64,000 nucleotides of DNA from JBQDBK01 sp052090825 (GTDB lineage: Bacteria > Bacillota > Clostridia > Tissierellales > Peptoniphilaceae): contig JBQDBK010000004.1 of assembly GCA_052090825.1 (NCBI GenBank), forward strand, positions 62,001 to 126,000. Reading direction: 5' to 3'. The notes below the pieces were generated by a model. The model had not been told where the DNA came from. It saw nothing but the letters and a program-made list of their open reading frames with translations, and made no database searches. Below, piece by piece: positions 24,808-34,337 of the stretch (the first letter of the stretch is position 1; every line of letters starts with the position of its first letter). The position numbers and the translations under genes were made by a program.

Positions 24808-25243
24808 ATTTATAGTTTAACCTATTATAATCTTTAAAAATATTATCAAATTTATTTGAACTATTTCTATCTAATTTATACCATTGCTTATTTATCTTTA
24901 TAAAATATCCTGTTTTGGCTAATTCAGTTCTTGAAAAACTATTATCATATATATTTATAACATCTAATTCTTCACTTTCTTCAGAGTCAAATTTTACTTT
25001 TTCTCCTTTTAAGGAATTTAGACCTATTAGAATTTCTCTAACTTTAGTTTTGTCACTTATCTTTGTTATGGTATTTGAGTTAAAGTCGATAAATTCAACG
25101 TAAGAAACTTTACTAACTTCTAAGCTTAATATATTATTTCTTTTAGCAAGAAGTTTATAAGATAGAAAAAGTAATAATACTAAAAATACAATTATAAAAA
25201 GTCTTGTCTTATTTTTACTTTTAGACCTTTTAATAGTAATCAC
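24806..25243 (-). CDS. Membrane-anchored protein of unknown function
   Basis: 145 aa with a basic start, a hydrophobic helix (LFIIVFLVLLLFLSYKLLA, ~16-34) and an outside domain. Its order SYVEFIDFNSNTITKISDK, VREILIGLNSLKG, LDVINIYDN, TGYFIKINKQWYKLD recalls the proteins at 8528-9007 and 57294-57752. Function unknown; perhaps DUF5301-like. It begins 2 nt after the PhzF-like gene and belongs to the same transcript as parAB. Confidence 0.65.
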   Translation of the reverse strand: MITIKRSKSKNKTRLFIIVFLVLLLFLSYKLLAKRNNILSLEVSKVSYVEFIDFNSNTITKISDKTKVREILIGLNSLKGEKVKFDSEESEELDVINIYDNSFSRTELAKTGYFIKINKQWYKLDRNSSNKFDNIFKDYNRLNYK

Positions 25244-25245
25244 TC

Positions 25246-26127
25246 CTACACATTTAATACTCCATTCATATAAACATAGGCTTTTCCGCCTACTCTGATT
25301 TTCCCATTACCTAATATTTCAGCTGTTAAAACTGATTTTCTATTAAGTTCTATCCCTTGTGTTGAGATTATGGAATTTGAATTTATAAGTTTTTCTTCTT
25401 TTAAGTAAAATAAAGTTGCTCCAGTAGAGGTACCTGATCCTGCCTCTTCATTAATACCTATAGATGGTGAAAAAGTTCTTTGTCTAACTTTATTTTCACC
25501 TTCTAAGGTAAATACTTGAAAACTTATTATATTTTCATCTTTAGATATTTCCTTCATTAATTTATAATCAGGCTTAATTTTGCTTAGAGTCTCTACATCT
25601 TTTACTGGTATTAAAATATCTGAAATTCCACTTGATATTTTTTTTGGTAAAAGCTCATGATCTCCAAAGCCTAGTTTTTCTCTAGATAAATTTAGGGCTT
25701 TTAATAACTTATCTAAAGAAGTATTTAATCCCATTTCCTCAATTTGCAAATTCATATATACATTTTTTATCTTGCTAGATTCATACTCAAGTTCAACGGG
25801 TATTTTACAATATTTGGCATGCTGAGTTATTTTCTTTATTCCATCATCTATGGGAGCTATATACTCATTTTCACAAATAGAGTAGAATGTTGCTATTGTT
25901 GCGTGTCCACAAAGATCTAGTTCTTTTTCTGGAGTAAAAAACCTAGTTTTATAAATACCAACATCTAATCTGCTTATGAATACAGTTTCTGATTGATTTA
26001 AATCTCTTGCTATATTTTGCATTTCTTCACTTGTCATTCTCGAATCAGAAACTACTACTCCTGTAGCATTACCATTATAGGCTTTATCAGTAAAGGCATT
26101 TACCAAGTACATATTATAATATCTCAT
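25246..26127 (-). CDS. PhzF-family isomerase/epimerase-like protein
   Basis: 293 aa of the diaminopimelate-epimerase-like fold. Typical blocks: VNAFTDKAYNGNATGVV, LNQSETVF (with the conserved Glu), RFFTPEKELDLCGHATIAT and the second-half loop NEEAGSGTSTGATLF. PhzF-type proteins isomerise diverse small substrates; the one here is unknown, and phenazine synthesis is not implied. Start ATG 26127 overlaps the parB stop as TGATG, which suggests translational coupling; a TTG at 26130 is possible. Confidence 0.88.
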   Translation of the reverse strand: MRYYNMYLVNAFTDKAYNGNATGVVVSDSRMTSEEMQNIARDLNQSETVFISRLDVGIYKTRFFTPEKELDLCGHATIATFYSICENEYIAPIDDGIKKITQHAKYCKIPVELEYESSKIKNVYMNLQIEEMGLNTSLDKLLKALNLSREKLGFGDHELLPKKISSGISDILIPVKDVETLSKIKPDYKLMKEISKDENIISFQVFTLEGENKVRQRTFSPSIGINEEAGSGTSTGATLFYLKEEKLINSNSIISTQGIELNRKSVLTAEILGNGKIRVGGKAYVYMNGVLNV

Positions 26128-26981
26128 CAATTTTCACTTCCTAGAATAGTCTCATATATCCTAATTAAATCTTCTTCATTATAATATTCTATAACAATAT
26201 TCTTTTTCTTACCTCTAGCTTTAAAAGAAACTTTAGTTCCTAGGGCTTTAGATAGGTCTCTCTGAGCCTTATCAAGAAATATATCTTTTACATCTTCTTT
26301 TTTATTTTTCTTTCCTAAAAGATCTCTTGATTCTTTTACCGTATTACCCGATTTTATTATTCTTTGAGCTTCTTTATACTGTTGTTCAAAATCTTTTATA
26401 GAAAGAAGTAGTTTACCATGAGATGTAGATAAAAGACCTTCTTTCATAAACTCAATAACTCTTGGATCTAATTTTAATAGTCTTATAGTATTTCCAATAT
26501 ATTGTCTACTTTTCCCTAGGGCATTAGCCAATTCTTCTTGAGTCATTTTATAAGAAGAAAGTATAGACTTATATCCTAAGGCCTCTTCAATCGGATTTAG
26601 GTCTACTCTTTGAATATTTTCTATTAATGAAATCTTGTCAGCTTCTTCTTCTGTTATATCTTTAACAATTGCAGGAATTTCTTTTAAATTTGCCATTTTA
26701 GCGGCTCTAAATCTTCTTTCTCCTGCAATTATTGTATAACCATCTGAAATTTTTCTTAAAACTATGGGTTGTATTATTCCATATTCTCTTATAGATTCTG
26801 ATAATTCCTCTAAAGCTTCTTGATTAAAATCTTTACGAGCTTGATTTTCATTAACTTTTATTTCTTCTATTTTTATTATCTGTAATTCCTTATTGAAACC
26901 ATTATTTAAAAGTTTATCTACAGCATCAGTATCTTTAATAAAATTATTTATACCTCTCCCAAGTCCTGTTTTTTTTACCAT
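26127..26981 (-). CDS. parB: Chromosome partition protein ParB (Spo0J)
   Basis: 284 aa. The N-terminal CTPase/clamp domain carries GERRFRAAKMANL (the GERRxRA motif), preceded by NENQARKDFN. A helix-turn-helix for parS follows in MTQEELANALGKSRQYIGNTIRLL. The last ~45 residues are the dimerisation domain. It loads on the parS sites at 27.8 kb and works with ParA and SMC in origin segregation. It starts 2 nt after parA. Confidence 0.95.
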   Translation of the reverse strand: MVKKTGLGRGINNFIKDTDAVDKLLNNGFNKELQIIKIEEIKVNENQARKDFNQEALEELSESIREYGIIQPIVLRKISDGYTIIAGERRFRAAKMANLKEIPAIVKDITEEEADKISLIENIQRVDLNPIEEALGYKSILSSYKMTQEELANALGKSRQYIGNTIRLLKLDPRVIEFMKEGLLSTSHGKLLLSIKDFEQQYKEAQRIIKSGNTVKESRDLLGKKNKKEDVKDIFLDKAQRDLSKALGTKVSFKARGKKKNIVIEYYNEEDLIRIYETILGSEN

Positions 26982-26983
26982 AT

Positions 26984-27739
26984 TTACACCTGATTTCTTT
27001 TTAAAAATTCTTTTGCTAGTTTATTATAAGACCTTGCTCCTTTTGAAAACTTATCATAATCAAAAATACTAAGTCCAAAACTAGGTGCTTCAGCCAACCT
27101 TACATTTCTAGGTATGGTAACATCATATACTAAATCTTTAAAAAAGTTTTCTACTTCATTTTTTACTTGAGTAGATAGATTAGTCCTACTATCATACATA
27201 CACATTAGTACTCCCTCTATTTTTATATCAGGATTAAAATTATCTTTAACTAAAGTTATAGTATTCATTAATTGGCCTACTCCCTCCAAAGCATAATACT
27301 CACTTTGAACTGGTATAAGTATGCTATCAGATGCTACTAGAGATAACATAGATAAAACACCTAAGGAAGGAGGCGAGTCTACTATTATATAATCATAATT
27401 ATCAACTATAGGTTTTAGTTTGTCTTTTAAAATATATTGCCATTTTTCTTTTGAGGATATATCTAATTCTATTCCAGCAAGTTCTGAACTAGAGGCTATA
27501 ATATCAGGATGTTTTTTATCCCCCTCACATATGACTTCATTACAATCTTCAATTAACAAATCATATATATTTTTTTCACTTTTTTCTTCTGATAATGCAC
27601 TAGTGGCATTAGCTTGAGGGTCCATATCTACAACTAAAACTTTTTTCTTCTGTCTAGCTAGGGCTACAGAAAGATTTACAACCGTAGTTGTTTTACCTAC
27701 TCCACCTTTTTGATTAAATATAGTAATTACTTTTCCCAT
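26984..27739 (-). CDS. parA: Chromosome partition ATPase ParA (Soj)
   Basis: 251 aa with the deviant Walker A KGGVGKTTTVVNL near the N-terminus, the Asp switch in VVDMDPQANAT and VDSPPSLGVL for Walker B. It partners ParB and, in relatives, also influences DnaA activity. Two parS palindromes lie just upstream in the gap to rsmG, so ParB may also affect its own operon. Confidence 0.95.
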   Translation of the reverse strand: MGKVITIFNQKGGVGKTTTVVNLSVALARQKKKVLVVDMDPQANATSALSEEKSEKNIYDLLIEDCNEVICEGDKKHPDIIASSSELAGIELDISSKEKWQYILKDKLKPIVDNYDYIIVDSPPSLGVLSMLSLVASDSILIPVQSEYYALEGVGQLMNTITLVKDNFNPDIKIEGVLMCMYDSRTNLSTQVKNEVENFFKDLVYDVTIPRNVRLAEAPSFGLSIFDYDKFSKGARSYNKLAKEFLKRNQV

Positions 27740-27791
27740 TTTATCATCCTCAAATATTATTCTTCTCTATTTATTCTTGTTTTTTTATCAA

Positions 27792-27807
27792 TGCTCCACG
27801 TGGAGCA
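27792..27807. promoter_or_regulatory. parS site 1
   Basis: TGCTCCACGTGGAGCA is a perfect palindrome with the CACGTG core of parS. It differs from the common TGTTNCACGTGNAACA at the symmetric third positions. Confidence 0.85.
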
Positions 27808-27830
27808 TTGTAGTTTTTAATATTTTCTAC

Positions 27831-27864
27831 ATAAAAGAATGCTCCACGTGGAGCATTCTTTTAT
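27831..27864. promoter_or_regulatory. parS site 2 inside a 34-bp palindrome
   Basis: The same 16-bp core (27840-27855) is extended by ATAAAAGAA / TTCTTTTAT arms to a perfect 34-bp palindrome. It is T-rich at both ends and may double as the rsmG terminator. Confidence 0.85.
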
Positions 27865-27942
27865 GTCCTTATATATTAATTATACTTTATATTTTTGCCA
27901 ATTCAAGGATTATTCTTAAATATCAATATAATTCTAACTGAG

Positions 27943-28638
27943 TTATAGTGGTTTACTCTTTGGTTTTCCACCGGCTCTTGGGTAAATCTTATCTGTTGGA
28001 GATATTTTCTTAATTATAACTAAATAGTGTTTTATATCCATAGGTAGTTCTACTTCTATAACTTCTTTTAATTCTCCACCCAATTTTTTTATAGCATTAT
28101 CTGCTTTTTCTAATTCCACCTTATATTCTGGTCCTTTCATAGCTATGAAATAACCTCCTATTTTTACAAAGGGCAAATCATACTCTAAAAGAGTAGATAG
28201 ATTTGCTACCGCTCTTGATGTAGCAATGTCGTATTTTTCTCTAAAATCTTTATTTCTACCTAATTCTTCAGCTCTTCCATGGACCGTTTCTATTTTATCA
28301 AGTTTTAGTTCATCTATAACTTCATTTAAAAATTTTATTCTTTTATTTAAAGAATCTAATAAAGTTATTTTTAAGTCTTTATTATAAGTTTTTAATACTA
28401 TTCCAGGAAAACCTGCACCCGTACCAATGTCTATCAAGGTTTTCTCTCCCTCTAAATACTTTGTTTTAAAAAGAGAAAGGGAATCTAAAAAATGTTTGAT
28501 ATCGACTTCTTTTTCTTCTGTTATTGCAGTCAAGTTAATTTTCTTATTCCACTCTAACATTAGGTCCCTGTATTTATTTAAATCTACACTTACATTTGAG
28601 TCTAATCCAAAATCTTCAATTCTACTTTTTAAGTTCAT
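27943..28638 (-). CDS. rsmG: 16S rRNA (guanine527-N7)-methyltransferase RsmG
   Basis: 231 aa of the GidB family. It has the SAM site LIDIGTGAGFPGI and the flanking LEWNKKINLTAI and TSRAVANLSTLLEY blocks. It methylates G527 of 16S rRNA; loss gives low-level streptomycin resistance in other bacteria. It overlaps the end of mnmG by 17 nt. Confidence 0.95.
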   Translation of the reverse strand: MNLKSRIEDFGLDSNVSVDLNKYRDLMLEWNKKINLTAITEEKEVDIKHFLDSLSLFKTKYLEGEKTLIDIGTGAGFPGIVLKTYNKDLKITLLDSLNKRIKFLNEVIDELKLDKIETVHGRAEELGRNKDFREKYDIATSRAVANLSTLLEYDLPFVKIGGYFIAMKGPEYKVELEKADNAIKKLGGELKEVIEVELPMDIKHYLVIIKKISPTDKIYPRAGGKPKSKPL

Positions 28639-30529
28639 TTTTTCTCCTGTTTTGTTCTAAATAAATTAAAAGTACGTTAATATCAGCTGGTGAAACACCT
28701 GTTATTCTTGAGGCTTGGGCTATAGATTCTGGTTTTATGTTATTTAACTTTTCTCTAGCTTCTAATCTAAGGCCTTCTATTTTTGAATAGTCTAAATCTA
28801 TTGATAATTTTTTACTTTCTAATTTTTTAAATTGATTAATTTGAACTTGCTGTTTTTTAATATAACCTTCGTATTTAATTTCAATTTCAACTTCTTCTAT
28901 AATATCTTCTCTTAAATTAGGTCTATCTTTGTCAAATTTCTCAACTATTTTGTAGTTTAATTCAGGCCTTCTTATTAATTCTTTTAGACTTAAGCCATTT
29001 TTAAGTGGTGTTGTAGATAATCCTTCTAAAATTTTGTTATTTTCTTCAGATGGATTTACTTTTATTTTTGATAATCTTTCTAATTCTTTTTCAATAGCCT
29101 CTTTCCTATACAAAAATTTTTCATACTTCTCATCATCTACTAAGCCTATTTTCCTACCTATTTCAGTAAGTCTAAGATCTGCATTATCTTGCCTTAAGGT
29201 AAGTCTGTATTCAGCCCTAGAAGTCATCATCCTATAAGGTTCTTTTGTTCCTTTAGTTACCAAGTCATCTATAAGAACTCCTATATAAGCTTCTGATCTT
29301 TTTAAAACTAATTGCTCTTGACCTTTTACTTTTAGGCCAGCATTTATCCCAGCTATCAGTCCTTGTGCTGCTGCCTCTTCATATCCTGACGATCCGTTAA
29401 TTTGTCCTGCACAGAATAAACCTTCTATTTCCATGTGTTCCAAACTTCTTTTTAATACAGTTGCATCTATAGCATCATATTCTATGGCATAGGCAGGCCT
29501 TAAAATTTTAGCTTTCTCTAAGCCTTTTATTTCTCTATAAAATTCAGTTTGAACTTCTTCAGGTAGGGAGGAGGAAACTCCTTGAATATACATCTCATCA
29601 GTTGTTAGACCTTCCGGTTCTATAAAAACTTGATGTGAGTCCTTATCGTTAAACCTCATTACCTTATCTTCTATAGAAGGACAGTATCTTGGCCCAACTC
29701 CTTCAATGTCTCCTAAATAAAGAGCAGACCTATTTATATTATTTAAAATAATCTCATGGGTCTTTTTAGTTGTATATGTTAAATAACAGTCCTCTTGTTT
29801 TTTATTTAAGTCCTTGTCTATATTGTCAAAAGAAAACGGTACAATCTTTTCATCTCCCTTTTGAACTTCCATTTCAGAAAAATCTATAGAAGATCTTAAT
29901 ACCCTAGCAGGAGTTCCTGTTTTTAATCTCATTAAACCTAAACCTAAGTTTTCTAAGGAATTAGATAGTTCATTTGCTGGACTAAAACCTTGAGGTCCTG
30001 ATGAATAGTTTAATTCTCCTATATAAATTCTTCCTCTTAAATAAGTCCCAGTACATAAAACTACAGTTTTAGTTATATATATAGCTCCTGTCTTTACTAA
30101 TACTCCAGTAACTTTTCCACCTTCTGTAAGAACTTCTATAGCCTCTGCTTCTTTTAAATCAAGATTTTCTTGATTTTCTATAACTCTTTTCATTACATCA
30201 TGGTACATTCTTTTATCTGCTTGTACTCTTAAAGAATGAACTGCTGGCCCTTTTGAAGTATTTAACATCCTAGATTGGATAAAAGTCTTATCAATTACTC
30301 TTGCCATTTCTCCTCCAAGAGCATCTATTTCTCTAACTAGATGTCCTTTTCCAGTACCTCCAATATTTGGATTACAACTCATTGCAGCTATTGAATCTAA
30401 ATTTATACACAATAGAGCTGTTTTAAGTCCCATTCTAGCACTTGCCAAAGCAGCTTCACTACCAGCATGACCTCCACCAACAACTACAACATCATATTCT
30501 CCCTTAATATATCTTCTTATATTTCCCAT
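28622..30529 (-). CDS. mnmG: tRNA uridine 5-carboxymethylaminomethyl enzyme MnmG (GidA)
   Basis: 635 aa FAD protein. The dinucleotide fold VVVVGGGHAGSEAALASARMG is near the N-terminus; CNPNIGGTGKGHLVREIDALGG and LFCAGQINGSSGYEEAAAQG are family signatures with catalytic Cys residues. With MnmE it modifies the wobble U34 of certain tRNAs. It starts 11 nt after mnmE. Confidence 0.97.
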   Translation of the reverse strand: MGNIRRYIKGEYDVVVVGGGHAGSEAALASARMGLKTALLCINLDSIAAMSCNPNIGGTGKGHLVREIDALGGEMARVIDKTFIQSRMLNTSKGPAVHSLRVQADKRMYHDVMKRVIENQENLDLKEAEAIEVLTEGGKVTGVLVKTGAIYITKTVVLCTGTYLRGRIYIGELNYSSGPQGFSPANELSNSLENLGLGLMRLKTGTPARVLRSSIDFSEMEVQKGDEKIVPFSFDNIDKDLNKKQEDCYLTYTTKKTHEIILNNINRSALYLGDIEGVGPRYCPSIEDKVMRFNDKDSHQVFIEPEGLTTDEMYIQGVSSSLPEEVQTEFYREIKGLEKAKILRPAYAIEYDAIDATVLKRSLEHMEIEGLFCAGQINGSSGYEEAAAQGLIAGINAGLKVKGQEQLVLKRSEAYIGVLIDDLVTKGTKEPYRMMTSRAEYRLTLRQDNADLRLTEIGRKIGLVDDEKYEKFLYRKEAIEKELERLSKIKVNPSEENNKILEGLSTTPLKNGLSLKELIRRPELNYKIVEKFDKDRPNLREDIIEEVEIEIKYEGYIKKQQVQINQFKKLESKKLSIDLDYSKIEGLRLEAREKLNNIKPESIAQASRITGVSPADINVLLIYLEQNRRKNELKK

Positions 30530-30540
30530 ATATTATATTC

Positions 30541-31920
30541 CTACTTCCCAATACAAAATTCACTAAAGACCTTATCTAAAATATCTTCAGTAGTAGTTTC
30601 TCCACTTATCTCACCTATACTAGACATAGCTATATCTAGATTTACTCCTAAAAGATCTAAAAACATTTCATTGTCTATATCATCTAAGACATCTTTTATT
30701 GCTTCTTTACATTTTTTTAAGGCCCTAATATGTCTTAAATTATTAACATAAACATCACTTGTAAGCTGAAGCTCACCTTCAAAAAACATATTTTTTATTT
30801 TTTCTTCAATATTTTGAATTTGACCTTCTCCTATAATTGAAATATCTATATAGTCTCTATCTCCTAAAAGTTTTTCAATTTCATCCTTAGATACTTTTTT
30901 ATCTAAATCGGCTTTATTCATTAAAATTATACTCTTTTTGTTTTCTATTAACTTAACAATTTCATAATCATCCTTGTTAAATTCTCTAGAACTATCAAAT
31001 ATAGCTATTATTAAATCACTCTCTTCTACCGCTTCCTTTGCAAGATTTACTCCGATTTTCTCAACTTCATCATCAGTGTCTCTAATTCCAGCAGTATCTG
31101 TTATTTTTAATAAAATTCCATCTAAATTTATATAGTCACTTATTACATCTCTTGTAGTACCTTCTATATTAGTTACTATAGCTCTTTCATACTTTAAAAG
31201 ACCATTTAGTAAAGTACTTTTACCAACATTTGGCTTTCCTAATATAGTAGTATTAATCCCATCACGCAATAGACGCCCCCTATTTGAGTTTTTTAATAAG
31301 TCTTCGACCATAGACATTGCTTCTGTGGCATCTTTCTTTAAATTGGCATATGTGAGCTCTTCTATCTCATCTTCTGGAAAATCTATATTTGCTATAACTA
31401 ATGCACTCATTGAAAGAAGTTTATCTTTTATTTTATCTAAAACTCCTTTTAGGGAACCTTCTAATTGTTTAATACTCATTTCATAAGATAAGTCAGATTT
31501 TGATTTTATAATATCAATAACTGCTTCTGCCTGGGTTAAATCTAAACGACCATTTAAAAAAGCTCTCTTAGTAAATTCTCCTGCTTCTGCTAGCCTTGCT
31601 CCTCTATCTAAAGTTAAGTTTAATATCTTTCTAACAGATATTATTCCACCATGGCAATATATTTCCACAACATCTTCTCTTGTATAAGTTTGTGGAGCCA
31701 GCATTTTTACAATTAATACCTCATCTATTAACTTATCATTATCATATATATGACCATAGACCATGGTCCTGTTATTACTTTCAATTAAAGTTCTCTTACC
31801 CATTGGTTTGAAAATCGAATTTGCTATATCTACTGCATTTTCTCCACTCATTCTAACTATTCCTATCCCTGCTTCACCTGTAGCAGTTGAAATAGCTGAA
31901 ATTGTATCTGAAATAATCAT
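30541..31920 (-). CDS. mnmE: tRNA modification GTPase MnmE (TrmE)
   Basis: 459 aa. The N-terminal folate-binding domain includes GEAGIGIVRMSG and RLAEAGEFTKRAFLNGR. The G domain has GKPNVGKSTLLN, DTAGIRDT and MNKADL, and the C-terminus is FCIGK with the catalytic Cys. ATG 31920 with GGTGAT upstream is chosen over a longer frame to 31977. It is first in the mnmE-mnmG-rsmG-parA-parB order. Confidence 0.96.
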   Translation of the reverse strand: MIISDTISAISTATGEAGIGIVRMSGENAVDIANSIFKPMGKRTLIESNNRTMVYGHIYDNDKLIDEVLIVKMLAPQTYTREDVVEIYCHGGIISVRKILNLTLDRGARLAEAGEFTKRAFLNGRLDLTQAEAVIDIIKSKSDLSYEMSIKQLEGSLKGVLDKIKDKLLSMSALVIANIDFPEDEIEELTYANLKKDATEAMSMVEDLLKNSNRGRLLRDGINTTILGKPNVGKSTLLNGLLKYERAIVTNIEGTTRDVISDYINLDGILLKITDTAGIRDTDDEVEKIGVNLAKEAVEESDLIIAIFDSSREFNKDDYEIVKLIENKKSIILMNKADLDKKVSKDEIEKLLGDRDYIDISIIGEGQIQNIEEKIKNMFFEGELQLTSDVYVNNLRHIRALKKCKEAIKDVLDDIDNEMFLDLLGVNLDIAMSSIGEISGETTTEDILDKVFSEFCIGK

Positions 31921-31977
31921 TAAATCACCATCTTTCACTAACTTATTATAATATACTAAACTTAAGTATTTTTCCAC

Positions 31978-32444
31978 TTTTTCAAATATTTTAATTTTTA
32001 TTATTTAACAATTACCCATTTTAAATTTTATTTTAGATTTATTAAGTAGAAAAATGAAAGTCTTATAAATCAATTTATTTAGTTTAAGTTGAAAACTAGC
32101 TTTTATAAGTGCTTAACTAAGTATACTTAAAATAGGTAGTTTATTGCTTTTACTAAAATTTAAATAGTTTTAGTATTAATAGCTAAGGAGAAATAATATT
32201 TAAAAAAATTAAAAATTTTAGTGAAGATTTTATCATAAAAATAATTAAAATTAAGTTTGATGCCTTTGATGAAAATCCTAATAAATTTCATAATATATAT
32301 TATAATTAAAAATGTTATTTTTTATAACTTTTCTTATAATTACAATCTTTATTTAATTTTTTTAAATTATTAAAGTATTATTTATTAACAAAGTGTATTA
32401 AAAAAATACTATAATTTACCTTTGTTAAAATAGGAGGTGATAAT
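31978..32444. other. Intergenic stretch with a possible decayed small gene
   Basis: AT-rich with no intact gene. At 32196-32309 a plus-strand frame of 36 codons (FKKIKNFSEDFIIKIIKIK... ending NIYYN) follows AAGGAG at good distance, but its first codon is ATA instead of ATG. This could be a small peptide gene whose start has mutated. The 3' part is the promoter area of the next gene. Confidence 0.4.
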
Positions 32445-33197
32445 ATGTTTTTTGAAGCACTTTTTTTAAAGGGATATATAGTCCCTAATCTAATTTTTGC
32501 AATAATATATTCTATTTTTTTAGGAGAAAATATTAAAAAACACCCTAAAATTCACTATATTCTCTATTCATTAATATCTATATCAGTAATAGGTATATTT
32601 ATTAATTTATATATCAACGGATATCATACCGAAAATATAAATCCTTTTTTAATGTATCTTTTTAATAGTGTTAAAAGAGGAGCTTTAGGCTATTCTTTCT
32701 TTATTATTGTTATATTTTTAGGAGTTTTGGATAAAAAAAATAAAATTATTAGAAGACTTGCATATATTAGAAAAGATCTTGCTATAATAGGATCAATTGT
32801 ATCCTTCTGCCATTTATTTATCTATGGAATTTCATATCTTCTTACAATTTTCTTTAAGAATACTGAAGTTGATTTAGGATACACTATTTTATTTTTCTCT
32901 TCTTTATCATTACTATTAGTTTTAATAGTTTTATTTATAAGCTCATTTGATAAAATAAAGAATAAAATAAAAGCAAAAAATTGGAAAGCTCTGCATAAGT
33001 GATCTTACTATTTTTACTTTATGCTTTTTTCTAATGTTATATTTGTCTTTTTAAGAAGAATAATTTTTAATAATGATAAATTAATAGCTGATCCTCTTAA
33101 AGCTATGGAAACTTATCAATCTTTAGTGCTATATAGTGCGCTACTTATAATTTATAGCTATTTAAGATTTAAAAAAAGAAGTAAAAGAGTAAGTTAA
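32445..33197 (+). pseudogene. Ferric-reductase-like membrane protein, interrupted by an in-frame TGA
   Basis: The first 185 codons encode about five membrane helices ending in AKNWKALHK, then TGA at 33000-33002. The same frame continues for 64 more codons (SYYFYFMLFSNVIFVFLRR ... LIIYSYLRFKK) to a TAA at 33195, giving a normal-looking last two helices. The block RKDLAIIGSIVSFCHLFIYG followed by W..LHK fits ferric-reductase-like/MsrQ-type heme membrane domains. A single change (e.g. TTA to TGA) explains the break. AGGAGGTGAT precedes the ATG. Confidence 0.75.
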
Positions 33198-33210
33198 CTT
33201 ACTCTTTTAC
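33181..33210. terminator. Bidirectional terminator, perfect 30-bp palindrome
   Basis: GTAAAAGAGTAAGTT and AACTTACTCTTTTAC are exact inverted copies, between the converging genes ending at 33197 and 33207. Confidence 0.85.
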
Positions 33211-34328
33211 TTCTTTTTATTTGCTATTTCCATTAAAGACCTCTTTAAATTTTCTTCCATTTCTTTAAGTTCTAAGGAAGCTTCCTGTCTCTTTTTAGAT
33301 CCCTCTATTTGAATATTTCTAACTTCATTTAAGGCTTCTATTAAAGTATTATTTGTAGACTTTATAGTTTCTATATCTACAATTCCTCTTTCGCTTTGCC
33401 TTGCTGTTTCAACTGTACTCATTTTAATTTTCTCAGCATTTTTCTTTAATAATTCGTTTGTAAAATCACTTACTTCTTTTTGTGCCTTAGCTGCTTCCAT
33501 TGAGTGATTAGCACTTAATCCTATAACCATTTGAGACTTCCAAAGTGGTATAGTATTTACTATAGTGGATTGAATTTTTTCAACCATTACTGTATTTGAA
33601 GATTGAACCATTCTTATTTGTGGAGCCATTTGCAAGGATATTGACTTTGTAAGCTCTAAATCATATAACTTTTTTTCAAACCTATTTATCATATTATTGT
33701 AATCATTAACTTTTTGTGCATCTACTGGCAAGTTTGATAAATCAGCTTGTTTTTTAAGTTCTACTAATTCTTTATTTTTTGCTATGTCTAACTTCTTCCT
33801 ACCTGCCTCTACATACATAACTAATTCTTTATAATAGTCTCTGTTTAATTCATACATATAATCCAAAGTAGCTATATCTTTTAAAAGCTTAACTTGGTGC
33901 TCTTCTAAATTTTTTTTAACTTCATCTACGTTATTCTCTATTTTTTCATATTTGGCTTTTATTTTATTAGCTTTATTTACAGACTTTTTAAAGATTCCTT
34001 TTAAACCCTTTTCATTTTCATCAACATCAAAATTTTTAAGATCTGTTACAACATTTGTAAGTAAATCTCCAACTTCTGATAAGTCTTTTGTTCTAACTTT
34101 TTCTAGAGTTTGTTCAGAAAAATTAGCTATTTTCTTTTGAGCTGATGCCCCGTATTGAAGAACTGTATTAGAGTCTTTTATATCAATTTTTTCTGCAAAT
34201 TCTTCTATTTGTTTTTTTTCTGATTCAGAAAACTCTATTTCTGACTTACTTTCTCTGATTTCTAAATCTTTAATCTTAGGTATTTCTTCTAAATCATCAT
34301 CTAAAGTTAATTTTATTTCTTTATCCAT
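33207..34328 (-). CDS. TelA-like toxic-anion-resistance family protein
   Basis: 373 aa, almost all charged alpha-helix with coiled-coil stretches (e.g. VNKANKIKAKYEKIENNVDEV). The block LYDLELTKSISLQMAPQIRMVQSSNTVMVEKIQ is typical of the TelA/KlaA family (tellurite resistance name; real role probably envelope stress). It follows the XpaC-like gene by 9 nt, a pairing seen in other Firmicutes. Cytoplasmic, no membrane helix. Confidence 0.88.
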   Translation of the reverse strand: MDKEIKLTLDDDLEEIPKIKDLEIRESKSEIEFSESEKKQIEEFAEKIDIKDSNTVLQYGASAQKKIANFSEQTLEKVRTKDLSEVGDLLTNVVTDLKNFDVDENEKGLKGIFKKSVNKANKIKAKYEKIENNVDEVKKNLEEHQVKLLKDIATLDYMYELNRDYYKELVMYVEAGRKKLDIAKNKELVELKKQADLSNLPVDAQKVNDYNNMINRFEKKLYDLELTKSISLQMAPQIRMVQSSNTVMVEKIQSTIVNTIPLWKSQMVIGLSANHSMEAAKAQKEVSDFTNELLKKNAEKIKMSTVETARQSERGIVDIETIKSTNNTLIEALNEVRNIQIEGSKKRQEASLELKEMEENLKRSLMEIANKKK

Positions 34329-34337
34329 TATTGCCCC

